Of a DNA stretch of 61,129 nucleotides, positions 17,371-25,615 are shown piece after piece. A program made the translations under genes and the position numbers. The DNA lies in contig JBBPZA010000040.1 in the NCBI GenBank assembly GCA_038199375.1, positions 1 through 61,129 of the forward strand. Direction: 5' to 3'. A model generated the notes under the pieces. That model did no database searches. It was not told the DNA's origin and saw only the letters and a list, made by a program, of their open reading frames with translations. The first letter of the stretch is position 1; the number at the start of each line of letters is the position of its first letter. This stretch comes from JBBPZA01 sp038199375. GTDB taxonomy: Bacteria > Actinomycetota > Thermoleophilia > Solirubrobacterales > Solirubrobacteraceae.

Positions 17371-18354
17371 TCACGCCGGCACCGGCTCGGCGTCGGGAGC
17401 CTCTTCCTCGCCGGCGCCCTCGAGCGTGCGCCCCGTCTTGGCGATGAAGACGTCGTCCAGGGTGGGCTCGTGGAGCTGGAGGTGGGCGACCTTGATCCCC
17501 TCGGCGTCGAGCGCGCGTACGACGTCGGCGAGGTCGCCGTCGTTCTCGAAGCGCACCGCGACCGCCTTCGAGTCCGACGGGACGCGGCTGCCGAAGCGCC
17601 CCAGCACGCCCTCCAGCGCCGCGCGGTCGTCGGGGTCGAAGGGCTCGACCTCGACCGCCGGACGCCCGATATCCGCCTTGAGCGCGCCCGGGGTGCCCTC
17701 CGCCACGATCCGCCCGTGGTCGATGATCCCGACCCGGTCGGCGAGCACGTCGGCCTCCTCGAGGTACTGGGTGGTCAGGAAGACCGTCACGCCGTCGCTC
17801 GCCAGGCGGCTCACCTCGTCCCAGAGGGCGGTGCGGCTCTGGACGTCGAGGCCCGTCGTGGGCTCGTCGAGGAAGAGGATGGACGGCCGGTGCACGAGGG
17901 CCAGCGCGAGGTCAAGCCGGCGCTTCATGCCACCCGAGTATCCGCCCACCTTGCGGTCGGCTGCCTCCACGAGCCCGACGCGCTCGAGCAGCTCGTCGCC
18001 GCGGCTCCGGCGCTCGGCGCGCCTGAAGCCGTGCAGCGCGGACTGGAGGGTCATGTGCTCGCGGCCGGTGAGGAAGGGGTCGAGCGCCGCCTCCTGGAGA
18101 GCCGCGCCGATGCTCGCCCGCACCTTTGCCCCCTCGTCGACGACGTCGTAGCCGCCAACGCGCGCCGTCCCCGCCGTCGGGGGGAGCAGGGTTGTGAGCA
18201 CGAGGACCGTTGTCGATTTCCCGGCGCCGTTGGGGCCGAGAAAGCCGTAGATCTCCCCCGGCGCGACGGTGAGGTCGATCCCGTCGACCGCGCGGGGCCC
18301 CTTCTTGAACTCGCGGACGAGCCCCTCGACCTCGATGCTGTTGGTGTTCGCCAT
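17371..18354 (-). CDS. DrrA-like ABC transporter ATP-binding protein
   Basis: 327 aa. Walker A is GPNGAGKST (about 40-48), the Q-loop region is GAALQEAALDPFLTGREHM, the signature is YSGGMKRRLDLA, Walker B is ILFLDEPTTGLD and the switch His is replaced by TTQYLEEAD, as is usual in the DrrA group (daunorubicin-resistance type ATPases). The C-terminal 90 residues are the extra domain of that group, ending in a PTLDDVFIAKTGR motif. It energises the two downstream permeases. ATG at 18354 is 7 bases after a TAGGCT box, so the mRNA is probably leaderless. It is divergent from marR. Confidence 0.93.
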   Translation of the reverse strand: MANTNSIEVEGLVREFKKGPRAVDGIDLTVAPGEIYGFLGPNGAGKSTTVLVLTTLLPPTAGTARVGGYDVVDEGAKVRASIGAALQEAALDPFLTGREHMTLQSALHGFRRAERRSRGDELLERVGLVEAADRKVGGYSGGMKRRLDLALALVHRPSILFLDEPTTGLDVQSRTALWDEVSRLASDGVTVFLTTQYLEEADVLADRVGIIDHGRIVAEGTPGALKADIGRPAVEVEPFDPDDRAALEGVLGRFGSRVPSDSKAVAVRFENDGDLADVVRALDAEGIKVAHLQLHEPTLDDVFIAKTGRTLEGAGEEEAPDAEPVPA

Positions 18355-18361
18355 GAAAGGC

Positions 18362-18412
18362 AGCCTAGCTCAAAGGTTGAGCTTGTCAAGTGTTGATGGA
18401 ATCGAGTAACAT
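18362..18412. promoter_or_regulatory. Shared MarR operator with two divergent leaderless promoters
   Basis: The palindrome at 18371-18395 has arms CAA...TTGA and TCAA...TTG around GCTTG. On the minus strand TTGACA (18389-18384) and TAGGCT (18367-18362) are separated by 16 bases and the ATPase ATG follows 7 bases later. On the plus strand TTGTCA (18383-18388) and TAACAT (18407-18412) are 18 bases apart and the marR ATG follows 7 bases later. The palindrome covers both -35 boxes, so binding of the MarR protein would silence both directions. Confidence 0.65.
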
Positions 18413-18419
18413 GTCTGAC

Positions 18420-18953
18420 ATGGCCACTTCGACGGCAAGCGCCGCGAAGAGGGGGAAGCCCGGGAGGAAGGCCGCTCGGGGTGGAAAGGCTGCCACCTCG
18501 CACGGCCGCGACCCCGCATCGCCCGGGGCTCCGGCCCCCCACGGCGGCGATCCCGCCCGCGAGGCTTGGGAGCTCTTGGGGAAGCTGTTCTTCGCCCAGC
18601 GGGGGCGAATGCTCTCGATCGCCTCAGAGCTCGAGCTCAACCCGCCTCAGCTCCTTGCGCTCCAGTGGCTCGAGGAGCCGCTGCCGATGGGCGAGCTCGC
18701 CGGTCACCTGCACTGCGACAACTCCAACGTGACCGGGATCGTCGATCGCCTCGAGAAGCGCGGCCTCGTCGAGCGCCGGCCCGACGAGCGCGACCGGCGC
18801 GTCAAGCTGCTCGTGCTCACCCAAGAAGGTCAGCGGATGCGCGAGCTCTTCGTCGGCCGCATGCACGAGCCCGCGCCGGCCATCACCGCCCTGTCGCGCG
18901 CCGACCAGCGCGCGCTGCGCGACATCCTGAGCCGCGCCCTTCGCCCAGACTGA
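18420..18953 (+). CDS. MarR-family transcriptional regulator
   Basis: 177 aa. A basic, low-complexity N-terminal tail (about 1-45) precedes a winged-helix domain: LELNPPQLLALQWLEE, PMGELAGHLHCDNSNVTGIVDRLEKRGLVERRPDERDRRVKLLVLTQEGQ is the classical MarR recognition helix plus wing. It most likely represses the divergent ABC exporter and itself, releasing on binding a toxic compound. GTG and ATG codons upstream (18390 to 18411) are in frame, but the -10 box at 18407-18412 would place the transcript start at the 18420 ATG. Confidence 0.9.
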   Translation: MATSTASAAKRGKPGRKAARGGKAATSHGRDPASPGAPAPHGGDPAREAWELLGKLFFAQRGRMLSIASELELNPPQLLALQWLEEPLPMGELAGHLHCDNSNVTGIVDRLEKRGLVERRPDERDRRVKLLVLTQEGQRMRELFVGRMHEPAPAITALSRADQRALRDILSRALRPD

Positions 18954-18979
18954 CGCGACTCCCAGGCGAAGGCGTGACG

Positions 18980-19000
18980 CGCCGCCGCACAACGGCGGCG
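18980..19000 (+). terminator. Probable terminator hairpin after marR
   Basis: CGCCGCCG (18980-18987) pairs with CGGCGGCG (18993-19000) over a CACAA loop, 27 bases after the marR stop. No T-tract follows. Confidence 0.5.
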
Positions 19001-19058
19001 ACGAGGGGGGAAACGCAAGGATGGGCCCCCCTACAGCGCCGGCAAGAGCTCCCGAGTC

Positions 19059-19105
19059 TTCTGCGCTGTCTGAACGACACTGGATGTAGTTAAGACAGCG
19101 CAGAA
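19059..19105. repeat. 47-bp long palindrome between convergent marR and pfkB-type genes
   Basis: TTCTGCGCTGTCT (19059-19071) is a perfect 13-base inverted match to AGACAGCGCAGAA (19093-19105). The inner part also pairs (AAC with GTT, ACA with TGT), so 19 of about 22 possible positions pair around a short TGG centre. It may be a bidirectional terminator, since both flanking genes end here, or a protein-binding site. It is far more symmetric than the other hairpins in the window. Confidence 0.7.
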
Positions 19106-19171
19106 CGCTCACCGCCGCTCCCATCCCTCCCTCGTCGATGCTGTTCGTGCGGCGCAGCGGCGCCGGGCGAC

Positions 19172-20107
19172 TCAGGCGCGCAGTTCGATCGGGGCGTCCT
19201 CGAAGTGGGTGATTCGCTGGAGCTCTGCGACCCGATCCACGATCTCCGAGCGCTGAAGGCGCTGGATGCGCTCGGTGCCGAACTCCTCGACGTTGTAGGA
19301 CGCGATCGCGGTGCCGTAGGCCATCGCGCGGCGCAGGAGCTGCCCGCCGGCTTCCTCGCCGGGGTGCGCGGCGACGTAGCCGATGAAGCCGCCGGCGAAC
19401 GAGTCGCCGGCGCCGGTCGGGTCGAGCACGGTCTCCAGGGGAAAGGCGGGGAGCGAGAAGAAGCCTTCCTCGGTGAACAGCGCGGCGCCGTACTCGCCCT
19501 GCTTGGCCACCACCACCCTCGGTCCCAAGGCCATCACCTCGTCGGCGGCGGCGAGCAGGCTCGGCTTCTCGGTGAGCATCCGCAGCTCGTCGTCGTTGAG
19601 CATCACGCAGTCGACGCCCTTGATGGTCTCGACCAGCGAGTCGCGGGCGACGTCGATCCACAGGTTCATCGAGTCCATCGCCACGAACCGGGCGCCCTCG
19701 CACTGCTCGCGGACCCGGCGCTGGAGGTCTGGCTGGATGTTGGCCAGGAAGAGGACGTCGGCATCGCGCGAGGCGGCCGAGAGCTTTGGCTCGAAGTCGC
19801 CGAAGACGTTGAGCTGGGTGTCCAGCGTGCGGCGGACGTTGAGGTTGTACTCGTACTCGCCCGCCCAGAAGAAGGTCTTCCCGCCCTCGACGTGCTCGAT
19901 GTCGCTCGTCTCGACGCCACGCGCGCGGAGCACCTCGTACTCGGCCTCGCCGAAATCGTCGCCGACGGGTCCGACCACGCGGACGTCGTCGAAGAACGAC
20001 GCCGCCAGCGCGAAGTGGACCGCGGAGCCGCCGAGCATCCGCTCGCGCTCCCCGAAAGGGGTCTTGACCGCGTCGAACGCGATGGAGCCGACGACCGTGA
20101 CGCTCAT
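19172..20107 (-). CDS. PfkB-family carbohydrate/nucleoside kinase
   Basis: 311 aa. MSVTVVGSIAFDAVKTPFGERERMLGGSAVHFALAAS is the PfkB N-terminal signature area, and DPTGAGDSFAGGFIGY is the second signature with the GAGD anion hole and catalytic Asp. It transfers phosphate from ATP to a sugar or nucleoside; the substrate cannot be read from the sequence. The start was taken at the ATG that begins the first beta strand; 14 extra codons upstream are possible but lack family similarity. Confidence 0.88.
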   Translation of the reverse strand: MSVTVVGSIAFDAVKTPFGERERMLGGSAVHFALAASFFDDVRVVGPVGDDFGEAEYEVLRARGVETSDIEHVEGGKTFFWAGEYEYNLNVRRTLDTQLNVFGDFEPKLSAASRDADVLFLANIQPDLQRRVREQCEGARFVAMDSMNLWIDVARDSLVETIKGVDCVMLNDDELRMLTEKPSLLAAADEVMALGPRVVVAKQGEYGAALFTEEGFFSLPAFPLETVLDPTGAGDSFAGGFIGYVAAHPGEEAGGQLLRRAMAYGTAIASYNVEEFGTERIQRLQRSEIVDRVAELQRITHFEDAPIELRA

Positions 20108-20218
20108 GCGAGCGCGGAAGGGTAGCGGTGAGGGCGTCGCCCGGCCCACGGCTGAGCCTCCTCGAAGCCGCGCCGCGACGCGAAGCAGCTGGTCCTCGCG
20201 GCGACGTGGGCCCGCCGC

Positions 20219-21637
20219 TCAGCCCCGCGCGGTCTCCAAGCGCAGTTCGACGCCGCGCACGCGCGTGCCACCGACCGCCTCGATCACGCGCTCCGCGTCC
20301 TGGGCCGGGACCTCGAGCAGCGCGAAGCGCTCGAGCATGCGGACGTTGCGAACCGCCTCGCCGTCGAGTCCGGTGGCGCCGGTGATGGCCTGGACGAGAT
20401 CGGCGACCTCGAGCCCGGCGGCGCGACCGCCGCTGACGATGAGCTTGGTCTGGGGCTCGTCGCCGTTGCGCATGACGTGGGGCTTGGCGTGGCGGCGCGG
20501 GCGCTCGACGATCGGCGCCGGGGCCACGCGGGCGCCCTCCGTCCACGGCGCGATCGTCGTGTTGGCGTTCTTCTCGATCGCCGAGAGCTCGCGCTTCTGG
20601 CTCGGCTCGACGAAGGTGATGGCACGCCCCGTGCGCCCGACGCGGCCCGTGCGCCCGATGCGGTGGACGTAGACGTCGGGCGATGTCGGGACGTCGTAGT
20701 TGACGATGTGGGTGACCGTCGAGATGTCCAGGCCCCGCGCGGCGACGTCGGTGGCCACGAGGATCTTGACCCGGCCGTCCTTGAAGGAGATCATCACGCC
20801 GTCGCGGGCGCCCTGGCTCATGTCGCCGTGCAGGGCCTTGACGTCCATGCCCTTGTCGCGAAGCGTGCGGAAGAGCTGGTCGCAGCGGATCTTGGTCCGC
20901 ACGAAGACGATCGCCTGCCGCGGCCGCTCGGCGCTCAGGACGCGCGCCAGCGCATCGACCTTCTCGCGCGGCGGCACCTCGAGCCGGAACTGCTCGACGG
21001 TGTCGATGGTCAGCGTCGCGGACTTGACCTTCACCGTCACCGGGTCGAGGAGGTACTTGTCGGCCAGCCCCCTGATCTCCCCGGGGATGGTCGCGGAGAA
21101 CAGCGCGGTCTGGCGGCTGCCCGGAGTGAGCTGGAGGATCTTCTCGACGTCCTCGAGGAAGCCGAGGTCGAGCATCTCGTCGGCTTCGTCGAGGACGACG
21201 AAGCGGCAGCCGTGGAGCATGAGCGAGTGGCGCGAGATGAGGTCGAGCACCCGCCCCACCGTCCCCACCACGACCTGGGCTCCCTTGAGCTGGGCCTGCT
21301 GGGTGCGGATGGGGGCGCCGCCGAAGACCGCCACCACCTCGACGCCCTTGCGCGCGCCGTAGGCGCGGACGGCCTGGGTCACCTGGATGCACAGCTCGCG
21401 GGTCGGGGTGAGGACGAGCGCCTGGACGGACGGGTCGTCGCTGTCGACGTGCTCGAGCAGGGGCAGGCCGAAGGCGGCGGTCTTTCCGGTACCGGTCTGG
21501 GCCTGGCCGATGACGTCGCGCCCGCCGAGCAGCAACGGGATCGTCTGCACCTGGATGGGGCTGGGGGTCTCGTAGCCGACGTCGCGCAGCGCCGCGAGGG
21601 CCAGGTCAGACAGGCCGAGCTGCGCGAAGGCGGTCAT
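20219..21637 (-). CDS. DEAD-box RNA helicase with DbpA-type RNA-binding tail
   Basis: 472 aa. Ordered motifs: Q motif (F..LGLS...GYETPSPIQ), I AQTGTGKT, Ia PTRELCIQ, Ib GTVGR (the usual Pro of TPGR is Val), II VLDEADEML, III SAT, IV IVFVRTK, V ATDVAARGLD, VI HRIGRTGR. Residues 395-470 form a DbpA-like RNA-binding domain (TKLIVSGGRAAGLEVADLVQAI). It unwinds structured RNA, for example in ribosome assembly or cold adaptation. Its ATG overlaps the TGA of the quinone reductase gene, so the two are coupled. Confidence 0.93.
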   Translation of the reverse strand: MTAFAQLGLSDLALAALRDVGYETPSPIQVQTIPLLLGGRDVIGQAQTGTGKTAAFGLPLLEHVDSDDPSVQALVLTPTRELCIQVTQAVRAYGARKGVEVVAVFGGAPIRTQQAQLKGAQVVVGTVGRVLDLISRHSLMLHGCRFVVLDEADEMLDLGFLEDVEKILQLTPGSRQTALFSATIPGEIRGLADKYLLDPVTVKVKSATLTIDTVEQFRLEVPPREKVDALARVLSAERPRQAIVFVRTKIRCDQLFRTLRDKGMDVKALHGDMSQGARDGVMISFKDGRVKILVATDVAARGLDISTVTHIVNYDVPTSPDVYVHRIGRTGRVGRTGRAITFVEPSQKRELSAIEKNANTTIAPWTEGARVAPAPIVERPRRHAKPHVMRNGDEPQTKLIVSGGRAAGLEVADLVQAITGATGLDGEAVRNVRMLERFALLEVPAQDAERVIEAVGGTRVRGVELRLETARG

Positions 21638-22587
21638 GCGCCGGGGTCGAGCAGGAGCTTGCCCGTGGTACGCCGCTCGGCGAGGTCGGTCTGCGCGCGC
21701 GCGGCCTCGCCGAGTGGGTAGGTGTCACCGACCACCACGCGCAGGGCGCCGGAGCGCACGCGCTCGAAGAGGTCGGACAGAGCCTCGTCGATCATCGCCG
21801 GCCGGCCGATGCAGTGCATCAGCCAGAAGCCGACGACCGCCTGCGAGCGACGCATCAGTGCCCCGGTCTGCACTTCGTTCTGCTCGCGCGAGGCGATGCC
21901 GTAGGTGACGCAGCGGCCGAAGGGCGCGAGCGCCTTCATCGACTCCTCGAAGACCTGGCCGCCGGCCATCTCGAAGACCACGTCGACGCGCTCACCGAGG
22001 TTCGCCTCGATCAGCCGCTCGGCCATCCCGTTCGGATCGGAGTCGATCGCCCCGTCGGCGCCCAGGTCGATTGCCAGCGCGCGCTTCTCCCCGGTCGAGG
22101 CGGTCGCGACGACCCGCCCGGCGCCCATCGCCCTTCCGAGCTGGACGGCCAGCGATCCCACCCCGCCCGCGGCGGCGTGGACGACCACCGTCTCCCCCGG
22201 ACGGATCTGCGCGCAGGTCCGGTAGAGGTGGAAGGCCGTGAGCCCCTGGATGAGCAAGGCGAGCGCGTGGCCGTCCTCGACCCCGTCGGGGATCGGGAAG
22301 GTGAGCGCAGCCGGAGCGGTCGCGTACTGCGCGTAGCCGCCGGTCCCCGACATCGCGACGACGCGCTCGCCGGTGTCCTCGCGCACCCCCGCGACCTCGC
22401 CGCCGGGGATCATGGGCAGCGACCCCTTGGCCAGATAGTCGTTCTGGCGCTGGTGGGTGTCTGCGAAGTTCATTCCCGCGCGCGTGACGCGGATGAGCAC
22501 CTCACCCTCGCCTGGCTCCGGCGTCGGAAGGTCGACGACCTCGAGCACCTCGGGTCCACCGAACTCCTGGATCTGAATTGCGCGCAT
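21634..22587 (-). CDS. Zinc-free quinone oxidoreductase (MDR family, Qor-like)
   Basis: 317 aa. MRAIQIQEFGGPEVLEVVDLPTPEPGEGEVLIRV is the standard N-terminus of NADPH:quinone reductases; VVVHAAAGGVGSLAVQLGRAMGA is the nucleotide-binding site; no zinc-binding cysteines are present. It reduces quinones or enones with NADPH. A TACAGT box ends 9 bases before the ATG. It leads the DEAD-box helicase by an ATGA overlap, a curious pairing. Confidence 0.92.
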   Translation of the reverse strand: MRAIQIQEFGGPEVLEVVDLPTPEPGEGEVLIRVTRAGMNFADTHQRQNDYLAKGSLPMIPGGEVAGVREDTGERVVAMSGTGGYAQYATAPAALTFPIPDGVEDGHALALLIQGLTAFHLYRTCAQIRPGETVVVHAAAGGVGSLAVQLGRAMGAGRVVATASTGEKRALAIDLGADGAIDSDPNGMAERLIEANLGERVDVVFEMAGGQVFEESMKALAPFGRCVTYGIASREQNEVQTGALMRRSQAVVGFWLMHCIGRPAMIDEALSDLFERVRSGALRVVVGDTYPLGEAARAQTDLAERRTTGKLLLDPGA

Positions 22588-22689
22588 GCGGGCGAGACTG
22601 TAGCTCGCAGGGCGCCCGGTCGAGGTACGGCTCCGAGCAGAGGTAGAAGCGCCCTGCGAACGTGGGGTCTGGCTGGCGTGTCGCCTCGA

Positions 22690-22695
22690 TAGGGT
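22690..22695 (+). promoter_or_regulatory. Putative -10 box (TAGGGT) of the cyclophilin gene
   Basis: TAGGGT is followed by 6 bases and the ATG at 22702, with no ribosome site, predicting a leaderless transcript. Confidence 0.5.
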
Positions 22696-22701
22696 CCAGC
22701 C

Positions 22702-23157
22702 ATGCCCTCCACTGCCACCATGCACACGACCGCCGGCCCGATCGAGATCGAGCTCTTCGACGAGGACGCGCCCAAGACGGTCGAGAACTTCCGCAAGCTC
22801 GCCTCCGAGCGCTTCTACGACGGGATCGTCTTCCACCGGATCATCCGCGACTTCATGATTCAGGGCGGCTGCCCGCAGGGAACCGGAACGGGCGGCCCCG
22901 GCTACACCTTCGAGGACGAGTTCAACGACAAAAAGATCATCCGCGGCGCGCTGGCCATGGCCAACTCCGGGCCGAACACCAACGGCTCGCAGTTCTTCAT
23001 CGTCACCGCCGACGCCGCGCCCTGGCTCGACGGCAAGCACACCGTGTTCGGCCAGATCACCTCGGGCATGGAGACCGTCGACGCGATCGAGGCTACGCCC
23101 ACGGGTCGCAACGACCGCCCGAAGGACCCGCCGAAGATCGAGCGCATCGAGCTCTAG
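22702..23157 (+). CDS. ppiB: Cyclophilin-type peptidyl-prolyl isomerase
   Basis: 151 aa, a minimal cyclophilin. It catalyses cis-trans isomerisation of prolyl bonds. The core is intact: FYDGIVFHRIIRDFMIQGG (catalytic Arg and Phe), GTGTGGPGYTFEDEF, GALAMANSGPNTNGSQFFI and WLDGKHTVFGQI. No signal peptide, so cytoplasmic. The next gene follows after 74 bases. Confidence 0.95.
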   Translation: MPSTATMHTTAGPIEIELFDEDAPKTVENFRKLASERFYDGIVFHRIIRDFMIQGGCPQGTGTGGPGYTFEDEFNDKKIIRGALAMANSGPNTNGSQFFIVTADAAPWLDGKHTVFGQITSGMETVDAIEATPTGRNDRPKDPPKIERIEL

Positions 23158-23231
23158 CGGCAAGCGCAAGCCCCCGCGCCGAGCTACCACCGGCGGCGGT
23201 CGCACGACACACGACACGAGAGGATCGAGGC

Positions 23232-23546
23232 ATGCCCTTTGACCAGTACCACGAGCCGCCGGAGGAGCTGCCCGCCGAAGCACGGACCTTCGCACGGATG
23301 AACGCGTCGCTGACCGAGGAGGCCGAGGCGATCGGCTGGTATGAGCAGCGCCTGGCCGTCGAGTCCGACGATGAGGCCAGGGCGATCATGCTCAACGCGC
23401 AGGAGGAGGAGTTCAAGCACTTCTGCATGAACCTCGAGTTCCTGATGCGCCGCAAGCCGGTGTGGGCAGAGATCGCGCGCGGGGTCCTCTTCCAGGAGGG
23501 CGACATCGTCGAGCACGGCGAGGAGGCCGAGGAAGAGGCGTCCTAG
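23232..23546 (+). CDS. Encapsulated-ferritin-like (EncFtn) protein, orphan
   Basis: 104 aa. SLTEEAEAIGWYEQRLAVES followed by AQEEEFKHFCMNLEFLMRR and WAEIARGVLF aligns by eye with the two-helix ferroxidase core of encapsulated ferritins. Predicted ligands are E30, E60 and H63, with W36 and Y37 next to the site, matching the E32/E62/H65 pattern of the Rhodospirillum rubrum protein. Such proteins form a ring of dimers that oxidises iron and normally load into an encapsulin shell. Here no shell gene is adjacent and the C-terminus (EHGEEAEEEAS) lacks an evident shell-targeting peptide. GAGGATCGAGG precedes the ATG. Confidence 0.75.
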   Translation: MPFDQYHEPPEELPAEARTFARMNASLTEEAEAIGWYEQRLAVESDDEARAIMLNAQEEEFKHFCMNLEFLMRRKPVWAEIARGVLFQEGDIVEHGEEAEEEAS

Positions 23547-23585
23547 GCCCCCGGGAAGGGTGCCGACCGGGGCGGCCCCGGGTCT

Positions 23586-24023
23586 TCAGTCGTCGAGGTC
23601 GATGCGGACGGTGAGCTGCTCGGTCCCGACCGCACGCAGCAGCAGGTCGTTCGCCGGCCGCCGGAGCCAGCGCAGCCGCTCGAGCGGATCGTCGTCGGGC
23701 AGGATGTACGCGGTGCCGGTGTGCCAGCGTCGGCCGACCTTCACGCGCACGCGCCGGTCGTTCTCGATGTTCTTGACGTAATCGGCCCCCCAGCCGTGCT
23801 CGGTCACGATCCAGAACTGCGTGCCGCGCAGGCCGTTGCCCACCGGCACGCGCCGGGGCTGCCCGCTGCGGCGCCCCGTCGTCTCCAGCAGCGCCTGGGT
23901 CTGCGGGAAGAGGCCCCGCTCGAGCAGCGGTCGCACGATCGGGTTGACGAGCCTGGCCGTCACCCACTTGCTCATGCGGCGTTTGACCGCGCGACGCCGG
24001 TTGACGCCAGCAGCATCCGACAT
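23586..24023 (-). CDS. Deazaflavin (F420)-dependent nitroreductase family protein
   Basis: 145 aa. ALLETTGRRSGQPRRVPVGNGLRGTQFWIVTEHG is the hallmark of the DUF385/Ddn family, split beta-barrel proteins that bind F420 in Actinobacteria. RRVRVKVGRRWHTGTAYIL continues the barrel. It probably reduces a quinone or xenobiotic with F420H2. The start region has a TAGAAC box 6 bases before the ATG, consistent with a leaderless mRNA. Confidence 0.85.
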   Translation of the reverse strand: MSDAAGVNRRRAVKRRMSKWVTARLVNPIVRPLLERGLFPQTQALLETTGRRSGQPRRVPVGNGLRGTQFWIVTEHGWGADYVKNIENDRRVRVKVGRRWHTGTAYILPDDDPLERLRWLRRPANDLLLRAVGTEQLTVRIDLDD

Positions 24024-24146
24024 GCGGCGGTTCTACCCCACGAAAGGACAGGGCACCAGCGGGTCGGCGAGCGGCAGCGCGCCGGCCAGCGGGAACATAA
24101 AGACTGCTTCACATCCCGCGACCCCGAGGTCCCTACGGTGTTGCTG

Positions 24147-25520
24147 GTGAGCATGGCCGCTCCGGGAGCCTGGACCGAGGACCACGTCCGCCGCCTGTTC
24201 TGGCGCGCCGGCTTCGGCGCGACGCCGCGCGAGGCCAAGCGGTGGTCCCAGCGCGGCCAGGAGGCGACGATCCAGTGGCTGCTCGAGGGCGACGGCCGGG
24301 AGTTGCGGGGCCCTTCGCCGCGGGTCGACGGTGTGCCGATCGATCCCGTCAACGAGTTCGGCCATGACCAGCTGTGGTGGCTTGACCGGATGGTCCGCTC
24401 CATGCGCCCGCTGCAGGAGAAGATGACCCTCTTCTGGCACGACCACTTCGCGTCCAAGGACCAGACGCCGCTCATGCTCGCCCAGAACCAGACGATGCGG
24501 CGCCTGGCCCTGGGGGACTTCCGCTCGCTCCTGCGCGCGGTCACGCTCGACCCCGCGATGCAGCGCTTCCTCTCCCTGGCCGGGTCCAACCGGCGAAAGC
24601 CCAACGAGAACTTCGCCCGCGAGCTTCTCGAGCTCTTCACCCTGGGCAGCGGCTACGGCGAGGAGGACATCCGCGAGGCCGCCCGCGCGCTCACCGGCTT
24701 CACCGCCCCGCGCAACCTGGCCACCGGGCTGCCGACCGTCCGCTACGACGACCGGCGCCACGACGCCCTCGCCAAGACGATCTTCGGGCGCTCCGGGGCC
24801 TGGGGCTGGGAGGACGCCCTCGAGCTCGCCCTCACCCATCCGATGCACGCGCCCTTCATGGTCGACAAGCTGTGGCGCTTCTTCGTCACCACACCGCCCG
24901 ACGCCCCGACGCGCGCGAACCTCGAGCGCACCTACGTCGCCTCCGGGCTCCAGCTCAAGCCACTGCTCGGCGCGATCCTGCGTCACCCCGCCCTCTACCG
25001 GGCGCTCGAGGCGCCCGACATGGTCAAGAGCCCGGCGGTCTACGTCGCGGGCTTCCTGCATGCGAGCGGGCGGCCCGTGGACCGCAACTGGGCCTCGCTC
25101 TTGGAGGACATGGGGATGAAGCTCTTCGCACCGCCGTCGGTCGCCGGCTGGGACTGGGGCCCCGCGTGGCTTTCGACCAACGCCATGCGCGCCCGCTTCA
25201 CCTTCGCAAGCGCGTTCACCGCCGGCGGCCCGGCCAAGGTGCGCCCCGGCTCCGCGCCGCGCGACGCGCCCCCCGCCGCGGCGATCGAGCAGGCCCGCAC
25301 CGCGGTGGGCAAGCCGTGGAGCTCGAAGCGCACCGACAAGCTGCTGCGCGACATGGCCACGCAGTGGGGCGAGCCCCGCCGGCCCAAGACAAAGCGCAAG
25401 CCCAGGAAGAGCAGGGGCTCGAAGGTCACCCGCGCGCCCCTGTCGCGCGTGCAGGCCGACACCCTCCAGCGCGCCCTGCGCCACCTCCTCGTCTCCGGCC
25501 CCGACGCCCAACTGCATTGA
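24147..25520 (+). CDS. DUF1800 family protein, copy 1
   Basis: 457 aa. WTEDHVRRLFWRAGFGATPREAKRW, LFWHDHFA, NENFARELLELFTLG.GY and DIREAARALTGF are the conserved DUF1800 blocks; PPSVAGWDWGPAWLSTNAMRAR is near the C-terminus. The family's biochemical activity is unknown; its genes commonly sit beside DUF1501 genes, as here. No signal peptide is visible. The GTG at 24147 is used because a TACGGT box ends 7 bases upstream; an ATG two codons later is equally possible. The gap between the Arg/Lys-rich segment (about 410-425) and the end (RALRHLLVSGPDAQLH) is a linker not found in copy 2. Confidence 0.9.
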   Translation: MSMAAPGAWTEDHVRRLFWRAGFGATPREAKRWSQRGQEATIQWLLEGDGRELRGPSPRVDGVPIDPVNEFGHDQLWWLDRMVRSMRPLQEKMTLFWHDHFASKDQTPLMLAQNQTMRRLALGDFRSLLRAVTLDPAMQRFLSLAGSNRRKPNENFARELLELFTLGSGYGEEDIREAARALTGFTAPRNLATGLPTVRYDDRRHDALAKTIFGRSGAWGWEDALELALTHPMHAPFMVDKLWRFFVTTPPDAPTRANLERTYVASGLQLKPLLGAILRHPALYRALEAPDMVKSPAVYVAGFLHASGRPVDRNWASLLEDMGMKLFAPPSVAGWDWGPAWLSTNAMRARFTFASAFTAGGPAKVRPGSAPRDAPPAAAIEQARTAVGKPWSSKRTDKLLRDMATQWGEPRRPKTKRKPRKSRGSKVTRAPLSRVQADTLQRALRHLLVSGPDAQLH

Positions 25521-25522
25521 CG

Positions 25523-25615
25523 ATGTCCCGCCACATCGAACCGACTCGCCCGGGCTCGCCCCGACCGAGCGCGCGAGCGCACCCGCGCGGGCTGCCGCTG
25601 GGAGAGTGCGCCTGA
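25523..25615 (+). CDS. 30-codon open frame between DUF1800 and DUF1501, copy 1
   Basis: The TGACGATG junction after DUF1800 is the same in both copies of the locus, but in copy 1 the ATG leads into a 30-residue Arg/Pro-rich frame whose TGA (25613-25615) overlaps the DUF1501 ATG. In copy 2 the same junction ATG starts DUF1501 directly. This looks like the original start, cut off from its gene by about 90 bases of extra sequence, now acting at most as a coupling leader. Confidence 0.35.
   Translation: MSRHIEPTRPGSPRPSARAHPRGLPLGECA

Noticed and set aside
15743..18953. ABC exporter with MarR as part of an antibiotic biosynthesis cluster.
   Set aside because: No PKS, NRPS, terpene or tailoring genes are nearby; it is a stand-alone export unit.
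23158..23585. An encapsulin shell gene next to the ferritin-like gene.
   Set aside because: No such reading frame exists between 22702 and 24023 besides the annotated genes.
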